Assembly: GCA_044221335.1 (NCBI GenBank)
Contig: JBGAPI010000025.1
Coordinates: 1 to 64,000, forward strand
Length of the DNA stretch: 64,000 bases
Direction: 5' to 3'
DNA from: JBGAPI01 sp044221335
Lineage (GTDB): Bacteria > Pseudomonadota > Gammaproteobacteria > Xanthomonadales > Ahniellaceae
Every line of letters begins with the position of its first letter. The first letter of the stretch is position 1. The position numbers and the translations under genes were made by a program. Positions 24,501-33,922 of this stretch are shown one piece after another. The notes beneath the pieces are model-generated. The model saw only the letters and a list, made by a program, of their open reading frames with translations. It made no database searches and had not been told where the DNA came from.

Positions 24501-25025
24501 TTGGCGGGGACGAGCTCCAATCGGGTGGACATCATCGTGATCACCTTCTCGCTGCTCATCGCTGCCGGTGCCGCGCTGTGGCTCGCATTGAAGAAGGGCT
24601 GGATATGGGATTTCCAGCGGTTCCGACAGCATCATGAACGTGTGAGGCTCAGTCCCGAGAGCCGATTCAATGTAGTCGTCGACGGCGCTGAAATCGTCTC
24701 CCATCGCCCCGACGGGACGATCGAGCGGGTTGCGCTCGCGGCGGTGAAGGAGATCTTCGTGGTCACCACCTCTGATGGCCCTTGGGCACCCGACGTCTGG
24801 TGGCTTCTACTCGGCGCCGGATCCTGCGTAGGCTGCTCGTTTCCAAGCGGCGCCACAGGAGAGCAGTATATCCTGGCTCTGGTACAGAAGCTTCCCGGAT
24901 TCGACAATCAGGCCGTGATCGCCGCGATGGGTTCCACCGCGGACCGCAAGTTCCTCTGCTGGCGCGGCGACATCACGGCAGCCGAGGTCGATGGTCTGAT
25001 TCGTTCGGTTGGTTCGACGAGTTGA
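24501..25025 (+). CDS. Small membrane protein of unknown function
   Basis: A protein of up to 174 residues with one clear N-terminal membrane helix (IIVITFSLLIAAGAALWLAL) and a soluble part of mixed alpha/beta character (FNVVVDGAEIVSHRPDGTIERVALAAVKEIFVVTTSDGPWAPDVWWLLLG). No family is recognised. The listed start is TTG at 24501; GTG at 24525 is an alternative that keeps the membrane helix. It lies between the ECF sigma factor and the kinase on the same strand, so may be part of that module. Confidence 0.55.
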   Translation: MAGTSSNRVDIIVITFSLLIAAGAALWLALKKGWIWDFQRFRQHHERVRLSPESRFNVVVDGAEIVSHRPDGTIERVALAAVKEIFVVTTSDGPWAPDVWWLLLGAGSCVGCSFPSGATGEQYILALVQKLPGFDNQAVIAAMGSTADRKFLCWRGDITAAEVDGLIRSVGSTS

Positions 25026-25127
25026 CCGAGGCACCCCGGACTCCGGGCCCGATACCGTGGAACCTTTCCTGTTCGGTTCCTCTGCCACTCATCGTTTTCA
25101 CGTAGACACCTCGAACCACCAAGCGAC

Positions 25128-26690
25128 ATGAGCGACACCCCCGACCTCGAACGCCTCGCCGGAGACATCGCCGACTGCCAGCGGCCGGATCGGCGCGAGA
25201 CCAGTTCGCTGGATGGCGACGAGGCCGATCTCGCCGAGCGGCTGCTGGAGCTGGCCGACGTCGCCCAGGCCTTCCGCAAGCACCGCTCGCAGAACGCGCT
25301 GCCGGGCGGCCGGCCGCTGTTCCGCTTCGGCGGGCTCGAGGTCTACGAACGCCTCGGCGCCGGCAGCCAGGGCGAGGTCTACCGGGCCCGCGACCCCCTG
25401 CTCGACGCCGAGGTCGCGCTGAAGCTGAAGCCGGAAGACAGCGCGACGCTGTCCAGCCAGTTCCTCGCCGAGGCGCAGCGGCTGGCGCGGGTCCGCCATC
25501 CGAATGTGCTGACCGTCTACGGCGCCGCCGTCCACGACGGCCAGGCGGGACTGTGGACCGAACTGGTGCGCGGCGAGACGCTCTCCACGCTGCTCGACAC
25601 CGGCGGACCTTTCCCGGTCGAGGACGTGATCTCGATCGGGCTCGATCTGTGTTCCGCGGTCGCCGCCGTGCATCGCCATGGGCTGATCCATGGCGACATC
25701 AAGGCCGCCAACGTGATGCGCGACCGCGACGGTCGTATCGTGCTGATGGATTTCGGCGCGGCGAGCGAACGCGACGATGTGCGCGGGGTCGGCTCGATCT
25801 CCGGAACTCGGGCCTACCTCGCGCCCGAGGTACTCGCCGGCGCCCTGCCGAGCACTGCCAGCGACGTCTACGCGATCGGCGTGACGCTGTGGCGCCTGCT
25901 CACCTCCGACTACCCGCCGGACGCCCGCGGCGGCGGTCGCACGCCGCCGGATTCGCCGTTGGCGAAGCGGCTGATCGCCCTGCTGAAGGAAGGACTCGAT
26001 CCCGACCCGAAGAGACGCATCGCCGGCGCCCAGGTGTTCTATCGCCGCCTGGCGCAGATCGACCGCCCACAGCCGGTGCTGCCGCGCTATGCGCTGGCTG
26101 CCGCGGTGCTGGCGCTGGTCGGCCTGGCGGCGATCGCCTGGCAGCAGTTCCACACGGCGACCGGCTGGCACGCCAGCGCCAGCATCGTCCGGATCGGTCC
26201 CGACGGCAGTACCGAGGCGCTCTCCGACGGCTCCGCGATCGCGCTCGGCGACCGCCTGCTGCTGAAGCTCGACAGTGACCGCAACAGCCACGTCTACGTG
26301 TTCGACGACGACGGCAGCCCCGATCCGACCGTGCTGTTCCCGGTCGATGGCGCCGCCGCGACCAATCCCCTGCCCGCGGGCAACGGTATCGAGGTGCCGG
26401 GACGAACCGGCAACCGCGCGCTGACCTGGGAGATCGACGCGGTCGCCGAGCGCGACGACTTCGTGGTGATCGCCAGCGCGGTGCCGCTGCCGGAACTCGA
26501 GGCGGCGATCAGCCGATGGCAGTCGGTGCATGGCGGCGGCGACAGCGCGCGCGGCGCCGGCAAGATGGTCGCCGCCGGCAACGGCGGCATCCGCTCGGCG
26601 TCGCTGCGCGAGGCGGTGGAGCGCGCGAGCCGCGGCCGTGCCGACGCCGACCTCCGCCAGTGGCGCTTCGGCTTCCCGCAGAAGCGCTGA
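25128..26690 (+). CDS. Transmembrane Ser/Thr protein kinase with DUF4384-like sensor part
   Basis: A 520-residue Hanks-type kinase. After a 65-residue N-terminal extension the kinase domain has a Gly loop (LGAGSQGEVY), Lys99 in VALKLK, the catalytic loop HGDIKAANVM (Asp190; HGD in place of HRD), MDFGAAS and the APE-like LAPEVLAG. A membrane helix (about 320-343) leads to an exported C-terminal region with VYVFDDDGSPDPTVLFP, the signature of DUF4384 domains that occur with kinases and caspase-like proteins. It lies between the ECF sigma factor and the CHAT protein and is the natural candidate to phosphorylate the sigma factor. Confidence 0.88.
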   Translation: MSDTPDLERLAGDIADCQRPDRRETSSLDGDEADLAERLLELADVAQAFRKHRSQNALPGGRPLFRFGGLEVYERLGAGSQGEVYRARDPLLDAEVALKLKPEDSATLSSQFLAEAQRLARVRHPNVLTVYGAAVHDGQAGLWTELVRGETLSTLLDTGGPFPVEDVISIGLDLCSAVAAVHRHGLIHGDIKAANVMRDRDGRIVLMDFGAASERDDVRGVGSISGTRAYLAPEVLAGALPSTASDVYAIGVTLWRLLTSDYPPDARGGGRTPPDSPLAKRLIALLKEGLDPDPKRRIAGAQVFYRRLAQIDRPQPVLPRYALAAAVLALVGLAAIAWQQFHTATGWHASASIVRIGPDGSTEALSDGSAIALGDRLLLKLDSDRNSHVYVFDDDGSPDPTVLFPVDGAAATNPLPAGNGIEVPGRTGNRALTWEIDAVAERDDFVVIASAVPLPELEAAISRWQSVHGGGDSARGAGKMVAAGNGGIRSASLREAVERASRGRADADLRQWRFGFPQKR

Positions 26691-26794
26691 ACCGCGCGAC
26701 ACGCTCCCGGACGCCGTCCCGCCGTTGATCGCGGAGGCGCTGCGTACAGCCTTAGCACAGTTGCAATGCAGCAGCGCTGGTGCAGACTTGCGGC

Positions 26795-29700
26795 ATGATC
26801 CTCGCGTACCTCCCCCGACGGCTCCTGCGTCCTTTTGCCTGCGCCCTGCTGCTGGCCGGCGGCGCCGCGGTGGCCCGCGCCGAGCCCCCGGCGGCACCGA
26901 CGCCGGAGCAGGTCTTCGTCCGACTCGCCGACGAGGAACCCGACATCCGCGAGCAGGCGAAGCGCGGGGTCGACGCCGTCGCGGCAGGCGATCGGACGGC
27001 ACTGGCCGGCGCGGTCGAGGCTGCCGCGGCAGCGAACGCGGATTCCGCGGAAGAACTCGCGAGACTGCAGGCGCGGCTCGGCGACGACGCGTTGCCGCTG
27101 GCGCTGTTCCTCGCCGGCCAGAGCGCCGGCGCGAAGCGCGATGCCGCGGCACTGGCCGCGGCGGTCCAGAAACTCGACGGCACCGCCGGCGATCCGCGCG
27201 CCGCCGCCTACTCCGGCCACCTTCGCGTCACCCAGGCGCTGCTGGCCCGCGACGTCAAGGCGCTGATTGCCGCGGCCGAGGCCGACGTCGCGACCTGGAG
27301 TGCCCGCCGCGAGCCGGCCGCCCGCTGGTACGAGACCGAAGCGCTGCGTCGGCTCGCGCTGGCGCAGCGGATGAGCAGCCAGCATCAGGAATCGGTCGAC
27401 AACTTCGGGAAGCTGGCGACGCTCGCGCAGCGCTACTTCGGCGCGGACTGCCAGCTCTCCCTGTCGGCGCGCAATGAACAGGCCAATGGGTTCGCCGGGC
27501 TCGGCCGCTACGGCGAGGCCAGCAGCATCTACGACCAGACGCTGGCGATCGCGCAGAAGCGTTTCGGCGAGCGCGACGCGCGCACCGCCGAGATGGAGAT
27601 CGCGCTGGCCTCCAACCTGCAGGAGCTGCGCGACTACGAGTCCGCGCGGCGCCACTTCCTGGCCGCCGAACGCATCCTCGGCGCCGCCAGCGAGCCACCG
27701 GCGTCGCTGCGCCTGCGTCTCGCGGTCAACTTCGGCAACGTGCTGCAGGAGACCGGCGACCTCGACGGCGCGATGTCCCGCTACAACCAGGCGCTCGAGC
27801 TGTCGCCGGAAAAGGCGGGCAACAATCGCACCCGCGCGATCGTGATCAACAACATCGGCAATACCGAGTTCCGCCGCGGCAACTACGCCGTCGCCGGCGA
27901 GCGCTTCCGCGACGCGCTGCGGCTGCGCGAGGCGGCCGAAGGGCCGAACTCGCCGGGACTCGCGTTCGCCCTCGAGGGACTCGGCTCGGCAGCGTTGGCG
28001 CAGCGGAATTTCGGCGAGGCCAAGACTCAGCTCATCCGTGCACTGGCGCTGCGCGAGGGCGCCGGGCAATGGCGCCATCCCGCGAGCATCAACACCCAGT
28101 TCGGCCTGGCGCTGGCGCTGTGGGGCCAGGGCGACCGCGAGGCCGCCTTCGCCGAGGCGTTGAAGGTCACCGAGCGACACCAGGCTTTCGTCAGCGCGAT
28201 CGCCGAGGACTTCAGCGACCGCCAGAGCGCGCGCATGCACGACACCGTCGCGCCGGCCGCGGCGCTGGTGGTGACGCTGGCGGCGCTGTCCGGCGATCCG
28301 AAGAAGATCGCCACCGCCTGGCAGCTCACGATGCGCGACCGCCAGCTGGTCGCCCGCAGCGAGGCGCGGCGGCTGGCCTTCGCCCGCGCGCAGAACGATC
28401 CGAAGCTGGAACCGGTGTTCGACGCCTGGCGGCGTGCCAACCACGACCTCGGCAGCGCCTGGATGGCGGGCGACGCGTCGCCGGAGGTGGTGAAGCTGGT
28501 GGAAGCCGCCGAGCAGGCCGAACGGACTTTGTGGCGCACCCTGAAGCAGCAGGATCATGGCGCACTCGAGGACGCTCCCGCGCTCGCGACGCTCGCCGCG
28601 GCGCTGCCGCGGGACGGGCATCTGGTCGCCTATGCCGACGCGCTCGGCGACGACCCCGCGAGCTACGTGCTGACCGCCGGGCGCGAGGTCGAGGCGAGCG
28701 ACCGCTACGCGTTCGTGCTCGACGCCCAAGGCGTGGTCCGCCTGACACGACTGGACTCGGTCCGCAGCAGCGACGCCGCGATCCGCGGCTGGTACACCCT
28801 GCTGCGTGATCCCGCCTCCGATCCGGCCACGCTGGCCCTGCGCGGCGAGGATGTGCGGCGGCGCCTGCTCGACCCGACGCTGCCCGACGGGGTCGACGGG
28901 CCGCTGTTCGTGGTGCCGACCGGCGAGATCCATCGACTGCCGTTCGCTGCCTTGCCGCTCGGCAAGGGATATCTGCTCGATCGCGATGCGCCGACCCACT
29001 TCATCGCCCACGAAGGCGATCTGCTGCGCGCGGCGCTGCCGACGACGGCCGGCGCCGCGCTACTGGCCGGCGCACCCGACCTCGACGTCCGCGTCGATGC
29101 CGACTGCGTGACCGGGGCGCTCGCCAGCCTGCCGCACGCCGAGCGCGAACTCGGGGCGATCGCGGCGCTGCTCGGCAGCACCCGGGCCGCACGTACCACG
29201 CTGTTCGTCGGCCGCAATGCGACCAAGTCCCGGGTCGCCGCCGGGCTCGACGGCGCCGCCATCGTGCACCTCGCGACCCACGGCGTCAGCGCGGCCAGCG
29301 AGTGCGTCGATGCCCGTGTCGCCAGCCGCGGCGCCGCCGGCCAGACCCGGGGCGCCAGCCTGTCCGGCCGCAGCGGCGGCGGCGACGCGCAGCGCCCCGG
29401 CCGCACCGCCGGCCTCGCCTTCGTCGATCCCGCCACGCCCGGCCGCGTCGCCTTCATCAGCGCCGAGGAACTCGCCACCCACGACCTGTCGAAGGCGCAG
29501 TGGGTGGTGCTGTCGGCCTGTGACAGCGGCGTCGGGCCGATCAGTGCCAGTGAAGGCGTGTTCGGAATGCGCCGCGCGCTGCGCCTGGCCGGCGCCAACA
29601 CGGTGGTGATGAGTCTCTGGNNNNNNNCAGCGCCGACCTGATGCTCGCCCTCTACCAGCAGCGCTACAGCGCGCATTCCAGCGTCCCGCAGGCACTCGCC

Positions 29701-29799
29701 AACGCGATGCGCACCACGCTGTCGGCGCGACGCAAGCAGGGACTGTCCGACCACCCCTACTACTGGGCGGCGTTCGCGGCAGAGGGCGGCTGGAGGTAG
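26795..29799 (+). CDS. TPR-CHAT caspase-like protein (interrupted by an assembly gap)
   Basis: About 1,000 residues: a signal peptide (to about residue 29, VARA), a long helical TPR region (about 150-480; repeats such as GFAGLGRYGEASSIYDQTLAIAQKRFGE) and a C-terminal CHAT peptidase domain (about 620 to end). The Cys-His dyad is intact: His829 in HLATHGV and Cys909 in VVLSACDSGVG. The frame runs to VVMSLW, where seven N (29621-29627) stand; beyond, another frame continues with SADLMLALYQQ and ends HPYYWAAFAAEGGWR at 29799, the usual CHAT end. So one gene spans the gap and the real gap is not exactly 7 bases. The start is ATG 26795, with GTG 26780 upstream. It likely acts as the protease output of the ECF/kinase module. 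Confidence 0.88.
29621..29627. other. Assembly gap (7 N) inside the CHAT gene
   Basis: Seven undetermined bases. Reading through them at face value brings a stop at 29639-29641; the conserved CHAT sequence resumes in another frame, so the gap size is nominal. Confidence 0.98.
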
Positions 29800-29806
29800 G
29801 AGCCTC

Positions 29807-30220
29807 CTGCACTTCGCCGAAGTGCCGCCGTCGTGATCCAACGATGCGGCGGTGTGATTCCCCTCGTTCACTGCCCGCGCCAGGAGCGCGCGCGAACAGC
29901 GAAGCTGGCCCGGAGGGCGGCGGGCAGGATTGCCCGCCGTCCGGGGGCGGCCCGGTGCCTGGCACCGGGCCAGGGTTGTGGGAGCAATACATGGCCTTTG
30001 AAGTCCGAGCGTTGGGGCTCCATCAGGCGTCCAGTTCTATGGAATCGGCGTGAGCCGCGATGTCCGAGGGACGTGAGTTCCGAATGCGAGGCCTCGCCGG
30101 TCGCGACTTGCGTCGCACGGACATCCCGGCGCGCGCAGTGAACAAGGGGGCTCACACAGCAGCTTCGTTTGCCGACGTCAGCGGCACGGCATCGGAGTGC
30201 AGAGGACTCGCACACGCCCC
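29807..30220. repeat. Diverged inverted repeats in a gene-free stretch
   Basis: The minus strand of 29807-29890 and the plus strand of about 30136-30220 are alignable: both read GCAGTGAAC, AGGGG, TCACAC, then a TCG-rich part and AAGTGCAG/GAGTGCAG. Between them is the hairpin GGCCCGGTGCC-TGG-CACCGGGCC type palindrome near 29946-29968. No gene is supported between 29800 and 30276. Confidence 0.5.
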
Positions 30221-30252
30221 CCAAACGAAGGGGCCCGCACGTAGCGGGCCCC
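30221..30252 (-). terminator. Rho-independent terminator after the YdcH-like gene
   Basis: Perfect 9-bp arms GGGGCCCGC (30230-30238) and GCGGGCCCC (30244-30252) with loop ACGTA; on the minus strand the stem is followed by TTCGTTT. It lies 25 bases after the stop at 30277. Confidence 0.8.
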
Positions 30253-30276
30253 GGATGCATCCGAATGGCTCCAGCG

Positions 30277-30501
30277 TCAGTGCGGAGCGCGGCGATGCCG
30301 ATCGAACATGTTGGTGAGTCTGTCCTTGGCCCAGAGCTTTTCCTTCTTCAGCCTGACCAGGGTGATGTCGTCCAATGGCAACACTCCGAGTTCAGCGTCC
30401 AGCACCTGCTTGTCGAGCTCGCGGTGACGCATGAACAGGCTGCGGAACTCCGCGTCGCACTGCATCAGCGATTCGACTTCCTGCTGTTGTCCTTCGAACA
30501 T
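30277..30501 (-). CDS. YdcH-family (DUF465) small protein
   Basis: A 74-residue, highly charged helical protein. The pattern EFRSLFMRHRELDKQVLDAE followed by LDDITLVRLKKEKLWAKDRLTNMF is that of DUF465/YdcH proteins, two antiparallel helices of unknown function. A strong ribosome site (GAGGAGGAAGG) precedes the ATG by 3 bases. It is a stand-alone gene flanked by hairpins on both sides. Confidence 0.85.
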   Translation of the reverse strand: MFEGQQQEVESLMQCDAEFRSLFMRHRELDKQVLDAELGVLPLDDITLVRLKKEKLWAKDRLTNMFDRHRRAPH

Positions 30502-30523
30502 CCGCCTTCCTCCTCAAATGCGA

Positions 30524-30551
30524 ACGCCCCGGGCCTTGCGGCCTGGGGCGT
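30524..30551. terminator. Strong GC hairpin between the 35-residue ORF and YdcH-like gene
   Basis: Arms ACGCCCCGGGCC (30524-30535) and GGCCTGGGGCGT (30540-30551), loop TTGC, 12 pairs with one G-T. It begins one base after the stop of the small ORF at 30552-30659 on the minus strand. The following bases (TCGCATTTG) are only weakly T-rich, so it may attenuate as well as terminate. Confidence 0.6.
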
Positions 30552-30659
30552 CTAGGGTTCGACCAGATCTTCGGGAGCGGTGTCGTGATCCTGCTTGCCG
30601 ACACCGCGCGCGGCGCGATGCGCGGCGGCGGTCTCCTGAGTGCAAGCCGGAACCTTCAT
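30552..30659 (-). CDS. Possible 35-residue small protein
   Basis: ATG at 30659 is preceded by GGGAG with a 6-base spacer, encodes 35 residues (MKVPACTQETAAAHRAARG, then VGKQDHDTAPEDLVEP) and ends in TAG directly at a strong hairpin. Upstream on the same strand TTGCCG and TAGGGT are 17 bases apart, a plausible weak promoter. The peptide has no recognised family. The combination of ribosome site, stop and hairpin argues for expression; a regulatory leader of the YdcH-like gene is the alternative. 30660-31060 otherwise holds no supported gene. Confidence 0.4.
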   Translation of the reverse strand: MKVPACTQETAAAHRAARGVGKQDHDTAPEDLVEP

Positions 30660-31060
30660 CTGCGACTCCCGTTCCGCACCGGACGAGTCTGGTGCTTGGG
30701 AACCACCCTACGCCGATTTACGGCTCCCGGCAACCGGAACCGACCGAGAACTTTGTGACGGGGTCGTGTCATTCCAGTGTCCGGAAATCGCTCGGAAAAC
30801 CGGAGGGACAGTAGGGAATCGTTAAACCGGATGGAGGCACCTCCGGATGCCCCACGCTGCAACCTCGCCGGCGCGGATTGATGCCATGACTGCATGAATC
30901 GGCGTCCGGGACCCGCTGTCCTGCGCGACGCGGGCACGGTCCGGCCGCCCCGTCGGACCAGCCGGTCCACCCGGTTCCTGCCGCCCTGCTTCGTGGCGCA
31001 ACGGGCCCGATCGGCCCGCGTGGGCCCGGCGGCAAGGTCGCCGACGGCCGCGGCTGTGCG

Positions 31061-32032
31061 CTAAGGGGCGAGGACGATGATGTCGACGCGACGGTTGCGG
31101 GCCCGACCGGCGGCATCGCCGTTGTCGGCGATCGGCTGGGTCTCCCCGAATCCGACGACGGTGATCCGCGTCGCAGCGACGCCCTTCGCGACCAGCGCGT
31201 CGCGCACCGCGCCGGCCCGCTGTTCGGACAGTTTCTGGTTGAGGGCCTCGCCGCCCCGATTGTCGGTATGGCCTTCGATCCGGATCGCACGCGTCGGATT
31301 GCGGTCGACGAACTCCAGGACCCGCTCCAGGTGGGCCAGCGCCTCCGGCTCCAGGCTGGCCTTGCCGGTCGCGAAGGCGTAGTCGCCGAGCGTCATCACC
31401 TCGCCGCGCGCATCGCGCTCGGCGGTCAGCTTCGACATCTGCTCGCGCAGGCTGGCCGCGGCCTCGACCGCGAGCGCCGCCTCGCGCTTGGCGAGCTTCG
31501 CCTCCTCGGCCTGCGCCTCGGCGACCCGGCGCTGCTGGTCGGCCTGCGCCATCGCTGCCGCAACGGCCTGCTCGCTGGCCTCGCGCTCGGCCTCGGCCTG
31601 CTCCGCCGCCTGCCGGGCCCGTTCCGCTTCCTCCTCGCGGGCCAGCGTCTGCACGCGCAACCGCTCGGCTTCAAGGCGTGCGCGCTCGGCGTCGCGCCGG
31701 CTGGCCTCGAGCAGGATGCGGTCATGCTCGCGATCGAGCTCGGCGATCTGTGCCTTCAGCCGGGCGGTTCGGGCGGAGGCGAACGCGATGTCGACCCGGC
31801 GATCGGCGATGTAGACCCGCTGTGCCCGCTCCGCATTGCTGGCCGGCTCCGCCAGCCGCCGCACCGCGTCACGCGCCCGCGCCAGCTCTGTCGGCGCCAG
31901 CCCGGCAAGCTCGGGATCGGCCTCCAGCTGGGACAGTGCCTGGTTGAGGCGCTCGGCATCGAGGTCCCGCTTCTCCGCCCACGCACTGGCCGAGACCAGG
32001 GCGACGACGCCCAACAGTACGAAGCGTCTCAT
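31061..32032 (-). CDS. OmpA-family protein with coiled coil
   Basis: A 323-residue exported protein: signal peptide (MRRFVLLGVVALVSASAWA), an N-terminal segment (about 20-85), a long Ala/Glu/Arg-rich coiled coil (about 85-205), and a C-terminal OmpA-like peptidoglycan-binding domain (about 210-323) with MTLGDYAFATGKASLEPEA, IRIEGHTDNRGGEALNQKLSEQRAGAVRDALV and GFGETQPIADN, followed by GRARNRRVDI. The Asp and Arg that bind diaminopimelate in the family are present. Its ATG overlaps the stop of the lipoprotein gene (ATGA), so the pair is co-translated. Probably a periplasmic link between the lipoprotein or outer membrane and peptidoglycan. Confidence 0.88.
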   Translation of the reverse strand: MRRFVLLGVVALVSASAWAEKRDLDAERLNQALSQLEADPELAGLAPTELARARDAVRRLAEPASNAERAQRVYIADRRVDIAFASARTARLKAQIAELDREHDRILLEASRRDAERARLEAERLRVQTLAREEEAERARQAAEQAEAEREASEQAVAAAMAQADQQRRVAEAQAEEAKLAKREAALAVEAAASLREQMSKLTAERDARGEVMTLGDYAFATGKASLEPEALAHLERVLEFVDRNPTRAIRIEGHTDNRGGEALNQKLSEQRAGAVRDALVAKGVAATRITVVGFGETQPIADNGDAAGRARNRRVDIIVLAP

Positions 32033-32424
32033 TGCGCCTTCTCCCCACGCTCGAGTTCCCGCTTCAATCGCTGGTTCTCGGCGCTCTTGCGCTCCATCTC
32101 GGCACGCGCCTTGTTCTGCCGGGACTTGGCCGACGCCAGCTCGGCGTCCACTTCCGCCGCTTCCGCCAGGGCCGCGGCCCGGGCGTAATCATGTTTGGCG
32201 CTGGCGGCGTTGGCCGCTGCCAGCTTGTCGTCGGCATTGCGCAGGTCGACCGGCGCATAGGTCGCCGCCTCGAGTGCCGCGGCGGAATCGCGGGCGGACT
32301 GGGCATCGCTCAGCAGGGCGGTGGGCGGCGGCACCGAGGCGCAACCGCCGAGGATGAGGAGCCCCGCGAAGAAAATGCCGCAGGTGCCGAGACGCGCATG
32401 GATTTTTTCAACGGGGGATGTCAT
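32029..32424 (-). CDS. DUF4398-like small lipoprotein
   Basis: A 131-residue protein with a lipobox (LLILGGCAS, Cys near residue 29), so a lipid-anchored periplasmic protein. The mature part is helical and Ala-rich, with LRNADDKLAAANAASAKHDYARAAALAEAAEVDAELA, typical of DUF4398 lipoproteins, and a basic coiled-coil C-terminus (MERKSAENQRLKRELERGEKAQ). It is directly coupled to the OmpA-family gene, a common pair. Start at 32424 places the lipobox correctly; the frame is open to 32607 without similarity. It is divergent from pilU, with about 100 bp between. Confidence 0.8.
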   Translation of the reverse strand: MTSPVEKIHARLGTCGIFFAGLLILGGCASVPPPTALLSDAQSARDSAAALEAATYAPVDLRNADDKLAAANAASAKHDYARAAALAEAAEVDAELASAKSRQNKARAEMERKSAENQRLKRELERGEKAQ

Positions 32425-32526
32425 AAATGATTCGTCAGCGCAGTCGCCGGGCGGCGTCTGCGCTATTTTGAGTTCCGCCTCCGGATGGCGCAATCCGCGC
32501 CTACGCCGACCCGACCGGGAGTCGCC

Positions 32527-33645
32527 ATGGACATCGGATATTTCCTCAAGTTGATGACGGAGAAAGGCGCCTCCGACATGTTCCTCACCACCGGCGCGCC
32601 GGTCCACATCAAGGTCGAGGGCAAGCTCTATCCGCTCGGAAACACCGGCCTGCCCGGCGGCATGGTGAAGAAGATCGCCTACTCGCTGATGGACGAGGGA
32701 CAGGTCCCGGCCTTCGAGCGCGACTACGAGATGAACATGGCGATCGCCGTCAAGGACGCCGGCCGCTTCCGCGTCAACGTGTTCAAGCAGCGCGGCGAGG
32801 TCGGCATGGTGATCCGCTCGATCAAGAGCGAGATCCCGAACTTCGACCAGCTGAAGCTGCCGCAGGTGCTGGCGGATCTGGTGATGGAGCCGCGCGGACT
32901 GATCCTGGTGGTCGGCGCGACCGGCTCCGGCAAGTCGACGTCACTCGCCGCGATGATCGACTACCGCAACGTCAATTCCAGCGGCCACATCCTCACGATC
33001 GAGGACCCGATCGAGTTCCTGCACCGGCACAAGAAGTCGATCGTCAACCAGCGCGAGGTCGGCCTCGACACCAAGACCTACCACGAGGCGCTGAAGAACG
33101 CGATGCGCGAAGCGCCGGACGTGATCCTGATCGGCGAGATCCGCGACGTCGACACCATGGAGGCCGCGATCCAGTTCTCCGAAACCGGCCACCTCTGCCT
33201 CGCCACCCTGCACTCCAACAACGCCGACCAGACCATCGAGCGCATCCTCAACTTCTTCCCGGAATCGGCGCACAAGAACATCCTGATGAACCTGGCGCTG
33301 AACCTGAAGGCGGTGGTGTCGCAGCGTCTGGTGATCGGCAAGGATGGCCGCCGGCTGCCGGCGGTCGAGGTGCTGATCAATACGCCGATGATCCGCGACC
33401 TGATGCGCCGCGGCCAGGTGCATGAGATCAAGGAGGCAATGGACCGCTCGCTGGAGGAAGGCATGCAGACCTTCGACCAGGCGCTGTACACGATGTACCG
33501 CGAGGGCAAGATCGAACTCGAGGAAGCGCTCAACAAGGCGGACTCGCGCGACGGCCTGGCCCTGAAGGTCCGACTGGCGGAAGGTGGCGGCGAAGGTGCC
33601 GCGGCTTCGAGCCTGGTCGGGATGAACGACCCCTACGCCTTCTGA
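32527..33645 (+). CDS. pilU: Type IV pilus retraction ATPase PilU
   Basis: A 372-residue hexameric secretion-type ATPase. Walker A is GATGSGKS, the Asp box TIEDPIEFLH, Walker B VILIGEIRD and the His box GHLCLATLHSNNA. The sequence MDIGYFLKLMTEKGASDMFLTTGAPVHIKVEGKLYPL and the C-terminal extension after MYREGKIELEEAL are more PilU-like than PilT-like. It works with PilT in pilus retraction for twitching motility. Start 32527 fits the family; ATG 32485 is in frame upstream. No pilT is next to it in this window. Confidence 0.88.
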   Translation: MDIGYFLKLMTEKGASDMFLTTGAPVHIKVEGKLYPLGNTGLPGGMVKKIAYSLMDEGQVPAFERDYEMNMAIAVKDAGRFRVNVFKQRGEVGMVIRSIKSEIPNFDQLKLPQVLADLVMEPRGLILVVGATGSGKSTSLAAMIDYRNVNSSGHILTIEDPIEFLHRHKKSIVNQREVGLDTKTYHEALKNAMREAPDVILIGEIRDVDTMEAAIQFSETGHLCLATLHSNNADQTIERILNFFPESAHKNILMNLALNLKAVVSQRLVIGKDGRRLPAVEVLINTPMIRDLMRRGQVHEIKEAMDRSLEEGMQTFDQALYTMYREGKIELEEALNKADSRDGLALKVRLAEGGGEGAAASSLVGMNDPYAF

Positions 33646-33922
33646 TCGGACGCAGGAGCGGCCATCACCGCATTCGGAGCCGAGAAACACGCCAGACGGC
33701 ACAAGGTGCCGGCGCACTGTGGTGTCCGCCAGCCCTGAATCGCACCGATGCGCGGACCGATCCCGCGGAGGCGCGCACTGACCTTCTCCTGCAGCCGCTG
33801 GTCGGTTTCGGATCTCGGAACGCGGGTCGGGCGCCGAATCGGACGTTCCCGAACCGCAGCCGGACGCTGGCGGTCGCGAGGGCGAGGAGTCGCGGCGCTG
33901 ACGACGGCGCGCAGGGCGCGCC

